Shown here in pieces: positions 61,490 to 64,000 of a stretch of 64,000 bases of DNA (position 1 is its first letter; the number at the start of each line of letters is the position of its first letter). The stretch covers positions 248,001 to 312,000 of the forward strand of contig NZ_VOEJ01000005.1 in assembly GCF_007846085.1 (NCBI RefSeq), given 5' to 3'. The notes below the pieces were generated by a model. It was not told where the DNA came from, did no database searches, and saw only the letters and a list, made by a program, of their open reading frames with translations. Source of the DNA: Mucilaginibacter pallidiroseus. Its GTDB lineage: Bacteria > Bacteroidota > Bacteroidia > Sphingobacteriales > Sphingobacteriaceae. The translations under genes were made by a program, and so were the position numbers.

Positions 61490-62104
61490 TTACAAACCGG
61501 CCAACTGGTTGCCTTTTGAAATTACTGAAGGTGACCCAATTTTAGTTGTGGTTGAATTTAAAGCTACAAAACCTTTGTGGTTGATGTTTGCAGCATCGGC
61601 GTACTTAATTGTGCAATCGTCGGCTGTGCCTGTAATAGTAGCTTTAGCGGCATCGTTAACGCTGATGTTTGCTGTGTAGGCATCAAGTTTAAGATTAGCA
61701 GTGGCGTTGTTGTACAATTGAACATCCAACTGGATTTTTGACAGGTTGCCAAATGATTTTACTTCGGCATTATCATAAGCGGTGATGGCGCGTAAATCAT
61801 TTGCGGTTACCCAAACTACCAGTTTTTCGTTTTTGTATGAGGCAATGCGCAACACGCCGTCTTTACCTTGTATCAAAGCGTTTTCTGCATAATATTTATT
61901 GTAAACTTTTACCTGGTCGGCGTTGCCGTCTGATACGAAAAGCTCCACATTGCCATGCACCTCAATCTTGTTGATAGTGCTGATGTTTGTTAGCACGGTG
62001 CTTACTTCGCCTTCGGCTTTTACGGTGTTTGCGTTAGCGTTATTTTTAGTGGCTGCCATTGCCATAATCATTATAGCTGCGATGGTTAATACTTTAGTTT
62101 TCAT
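61490..62104 (-). CDS. DUF2807-like exported protein
   Basis: 204 residues with a signal peptide (cut near NANA). The body resembles a short GIN/DUF2807 beta-helix: KIEVHGNVELFVSDG, VKVYNKYYAENALIQGKDGVLRI, LKLDAYTANISVNDAAK. It is strongly similar to the next gene (62513-63124), with most residues identical over the first 120 positions, so the two are recent duplicates. No lipobox, so it is probably periplasmic or surface-located. Confidence 0.82.
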   Translation of the reverse strand: MKTKVLTIAAIMIMAMAATKNNANANTVKAEGEVSTVLTNISTINKIEVHGNVELFVSDGNADQVKVYNKYYAENALIQGKDGVLRIASYKNEKLVVWVTANDLRAITAYDNAEVKSFGNLSKIQLDVQLYNNATANLKLDAYTANISVNDAAKATITGTADDCTIKYADAANINHKGFVALNSTTTKIGSPSVISKGNQLAGL

Positions 62105-62255
62105 GATATTAATATTTTGATTTTCAGTGAATTGATTTATGAACTTTAATTACACTTATAAGACGAACCACTGAAAGAAACGTTACAGCAATATGCCGCC
62201 TATTACGTGTATGGCGGGGTTATCACGGTAAGCGACGTGTATCTGTCGGTGAATT

Positions 62256-62297
62256 GGCAGTGGGCAGTGGGCAGTGGGCAGTGGGCAGTGGGCAGTG
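62256..62297. repeat. Six perfect GGCAGTG tandem repeats
   Basis: Six uninterrupted 7-base units, then a GGG end. They lie 152 bases upstream of the DUF2807 gene on the minus strand. Such heptamers can change copy number by slippage. Confidence 0.9.
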
Positions 62298-62450
62298 GGG
62301 AATAGCTTTCGTTTGTTTTAAATTAAAAATAATACTGTCGCGAGTTTACAACTCGTGACTAAAATAGCGTTAGCATTAGGCTGAAGGAAAGTTAAGCCGA
62401 GGCAACTCTTGCTAAGCTCGCATCAGTCAAAACATGAGATCACAAAAACA

Positions 62451-62480
62451 AAAACAGCCGCCCGTAAAGGCGGCTGTTTT
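62451..62480 (-). terminator. Terminator after the second DUF2807-like gene
   Basis: AAAACAGCCGCC-CGTAAA-GGCGGCTGTTTT, a 12-bp stem, 33 bases after the stop; a T-rich run follows on the minus strand. Confidence 0.85.
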
Positions 62481-62512
62481 AAATATATGTTGAACTTTTG
62501 CAAAAGTAGTGT

Positions 62513-63124
62513 TTACAAAGTAACCAGTTCCTGTTGTTGGCCGGCTTTGGCAAACTTGTTTATTTTGCTTGTGGTGTTTTCTGCCACAAGGTTGGTTTGG
62601 TTAACGGTTGATGACTGGTCTTGATCTATAGTGTAGTTTGTTACGCTACCGGTTAAATTTGCTGTCGCGCGGTTTTTTAAAGTAATGTTTGCCTGGTGAG
62701 CATCCAGATCCAACTTGGCGGATGCGCTGTTGTTAAGTGTAACATCTAACTGAATGGCAGACAAACTTCCGAATGATTTTACTTCGGCATTATCGTTTGC
62801 AGTGATTGCCCGTAAATCAGCAGCGGTTACCCAAACAACCAGTTTTTTGTTGGCGTATGATGAAATGCGTAACACACCGTCTTTACTTTGCACCAATGCA
62901 TTTTCTGCATAGTATTTATTGTAAACTTTTACCTGGTCGGCAGTACCGTCAGACACGAACAGTTCTACGTTACCGTAAACCTCAATTTTGTTGATCTTGC
63001 TTACGTTGTTAAGAATGGTGCTGGCGTCGTCATTATTAGTTGGCGCAGTTGCTGCAAAAGATGAAGTAACGGTACCTATAGCTAAAGTGAAGATAGTGGC
63101 GATGGTTAAGAATGAAGTTTTCAT
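62513..63124 (-). CDS. DUF2807-like exported protein (paralogue)
   Basis: 203 residues, duplicate of the neighbouring 204-residue protein. The signal peptide ends near SSFAA. Shared segments are KIEVYGNVELFVSDG, QVKVYNKYYAENALVQSKDGVLRI and VTAADLRAITANDNAEVKSFG. The C-terminal third has diverged more. It has its own terminator and probably its own promoter. Confidence 0.82.
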   Translation of the reverse strand: MKTSFLTIATIFTLAIGTVTSSFAATAPTNNDDASTILNNVSKINKIEVYGNVELFVSDGTADQVKVYNKYYAENALVQSKDGVLRISSYANKKLVVWVTAADLRAITANDNAEVKSFGSLSAIQLDVTLNNSASAKLDLDAHQANITLKNRATANLTGSVTNYTIDQDQSSTVNQTNLVAENTTSKINKFAKAGQQQELVTL

Positions 63125-63453
63125 GGTATTAATATTTTGATTGTGAGTTATTTAATTATTTCTTGTTTTTAAATACACCCATATGACGCCTCCATTTTTA
63201 AAACGTTACAACAACTTTTGGCCAAATAGATGTACGGGGCAATTGTGTCGGCGAACGCCGGATTTTAGGCGGTAAAAACGGAAAGTTTTTTTTGGGGAAG
63301 TAGGCGGCAGCATGGTCTATAACCCTACTCTAGTCATTCTGAGGGACGAAGAATCTTTAACGCTCCGTCAATTGCCGATTAAATGCTTCACTACGTTCGG
63401 CAAGACAGAAAATTGCTGTCGCACTGTGCAGTATGAGTTAATTTGAAAGTCAA
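63125..63453. other. Intergenic region with GTCATTCTGAG repeat before recQ end
   Basis: 329 bases without a supported gene. It contains an inverted repeat element (listed separately) and the upstream region of the DUF2807-like gene. Nothing else was recognised. Confidence 0.5.
63334..63409. repeat. GTCATTCTGAG-type repeat copy
   Basis: GTCATTCTGAGGGACGAAGAATCTTTAACGCTCCGTC, then a segment ending ACTACGTTCGGCAAGACA, looks like one or two degenerate copies of the dispersed family found near hisC and after the GT-C gene. Confidence 0.6.
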
Positions 63454-64000
63454 CTACAAATAATACCGTTCGCCATCGGTTTTAATCTTCCCGGCATCTA
63501 GCAGCATACGTATGGTGGCAATTTTCTCTTTTTCGTTGCCAAGCTTTATGCGGGTTACTAAATCATCCAAAGTACAGGCATCTTCACTCAGGTGCTTTAC
63601 TATTTCGTTAGTAATATTGTCGAAAATCTCGGCAGCGTTTTGTTTGCGGCGCTCTTCGAGGCAAACATCGCAAACGCCGCACTTGGGCGCGTTATCTTCA
63701 TCAAAATAAGCCAGCAGCATCTGGCTGCGGCATTTGTGGTGCTCGGCGTAAGCAAACACCGCCTCCATTTTGGCACGATAAGTTGCCTTGCGTTGTTCTA
63801 TAAAGGCGCTATTGATGTACAGGTTTTGTGTGTGCTGTCGTGGCTTTAGCCAGGTAACCTGCGGCATATCTGTTTGTTGCAAATAGCTCAGCAAACCAAA
63901 TTCATCCAGTTGCTTTAACCCTTCTATTACCTGCTGTGTGCTCATGCCGTTACGGCGCGCAACGTCAAATTCCTTAACCCTTACATAGTTTTCAAATGCT
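63454..64000 (-). CDS. RecQ-family ATP-dependent DNA helicase, C-terminal part (cut by window edge)
   Basis: The open frame continues past the right edge. What is visible is the RecQ C-terminal region: a winged-helix-like part (FENYVRVKEFDVARRNG, VIEGLKQLDEFGLLSYL), then the zinc-binding Cys set (HHKCRSQMLLAYFDEDNAPKCGVCDVC), and a final helical segment ending GKIKTDGERYYL. RecQ unwinds recombination and replication intermediates. The helicase motor lies outside the window. An internal ATG at 63945 is not the real start, because the family-typical sequence continues upstream of it. Confidence 0.88.
   Translation of the reverse strand, partial: AFENYVRVKEFDVARRNGMSTQQVIEGLKQLDEFGLLSYLQQTDMPQVTWLKPRQHTQNLYINSAFIEQRKATYRAKMEAVFAYAEHHKCRSQMLLAYFDEDNAPKCGVCDVCLEERRKQNAAEIFDNITNEIVKHLSEDACTLDDLVTRIKLGNEKEKIATIRMLLDAGKIKTDGERYYL

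Larger units (their letters stand above)
62105..62512. other. Intergenic region with heptamer repeat between DUF2807 paralogues
   Basis: 408 bases with no supported gene. It holds a six-copy GGCAGTG tandem repeat and the terminator of the upstream DUF2807 gene. Its lower part probably carries the promoter of the 61490-62104 gene. Confidence 0.5.

Overview
The window looks like the chromosome of a Bacteroidota bacterium in the Sphingobacteriaceae, probably near Mucilaginibacter or Pedobacter. The genus is inferred from protein style and was not checked by search. Supporting signs are TAnnTTTG-type promoter motifs with an upstream TTG, weak Shine-Dalgarno sites, a type IX secretion (T9SS) C-terminal domain, DUF4290 beside murA, short lipoproteins with SC lipoboxes, and intergenic GTCATTGCGAG / GTCATTCTGAG inverted repeats. 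No tRNA, rRNA, insertion sequence, prophage or CRISPR array was seen.

Layout. 1-5 kb is accessory: an XRE regulator, an orphan small protein, a secreted/membrane TPR protein that ends in a histidine-kinase dimerisation helix with no ATPase domain, and, divergent from it, a run of eight tiny exported-peptide genes that all end in LGTAD. Five of the eight carry four KKDLGTAD units each. 5-14 kb holds mixed housekeeping and hypothetical genes (lipoprotein, CYTH, a large MG2/plug-like exported protein, aldo/keto reductase, YciI, galK-trmH, YdeI-like). 14-20 kb is gltBD (glutamate synthase) on the minus strand. 20-23 kb holds a GmhB-like phosphatase and a GT-C type membrane protein.

22.7-30.8 kb is a complete histidine operon, hisG-D-C-B-H-A-F-IE. 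It is preceded by a canonical promoter and a 20-codon ORF with seven His codons, which is a probable attenuation leader. Several gaps inside the operon are filled with short inverted repeats, and hisD begins and ends inside inverted copies of one GC-rich repeat. A WD40 gene follows. 31.9-35.6 kb carries a T9SS substrate with a small companion membrane peptide.

35.6-47 kb holds an NlpC/P60 hydrolase, ferredoxin, acyl-CoA reductase, an FtsE-like ATPase, grpE-dnaJ with a possible sigma-54 promoter, an ABC exporter pair, a Ppx/GppA phosphatase, a GT39 transferase and murA. 47-56 kb holds DUF4290, a dipeptide epimerase convergent with an M20 dipeptidase (peptide turnover), UPF0145, DUF2520, a [2Fe-2S] ferredoxin with iscX, kdsC-maf, a cystathionine beta-synthase and AMP nucleosidase. 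56.8-60.4 kb is the tig-clpP-clpX protein quality cluster on the minus strand. 60.6-63.1 kb holds three DUF2807 (GIN) surface-protein paralogues. The right edge cuts a RecQ helicase.

The best candidate for an undescribed system is the LGTAD peptide array with its divergent TPR sensor-like protein. The layout resembles an exported pheromone-precursor family beside a TPR receptor, but the function is inference only.
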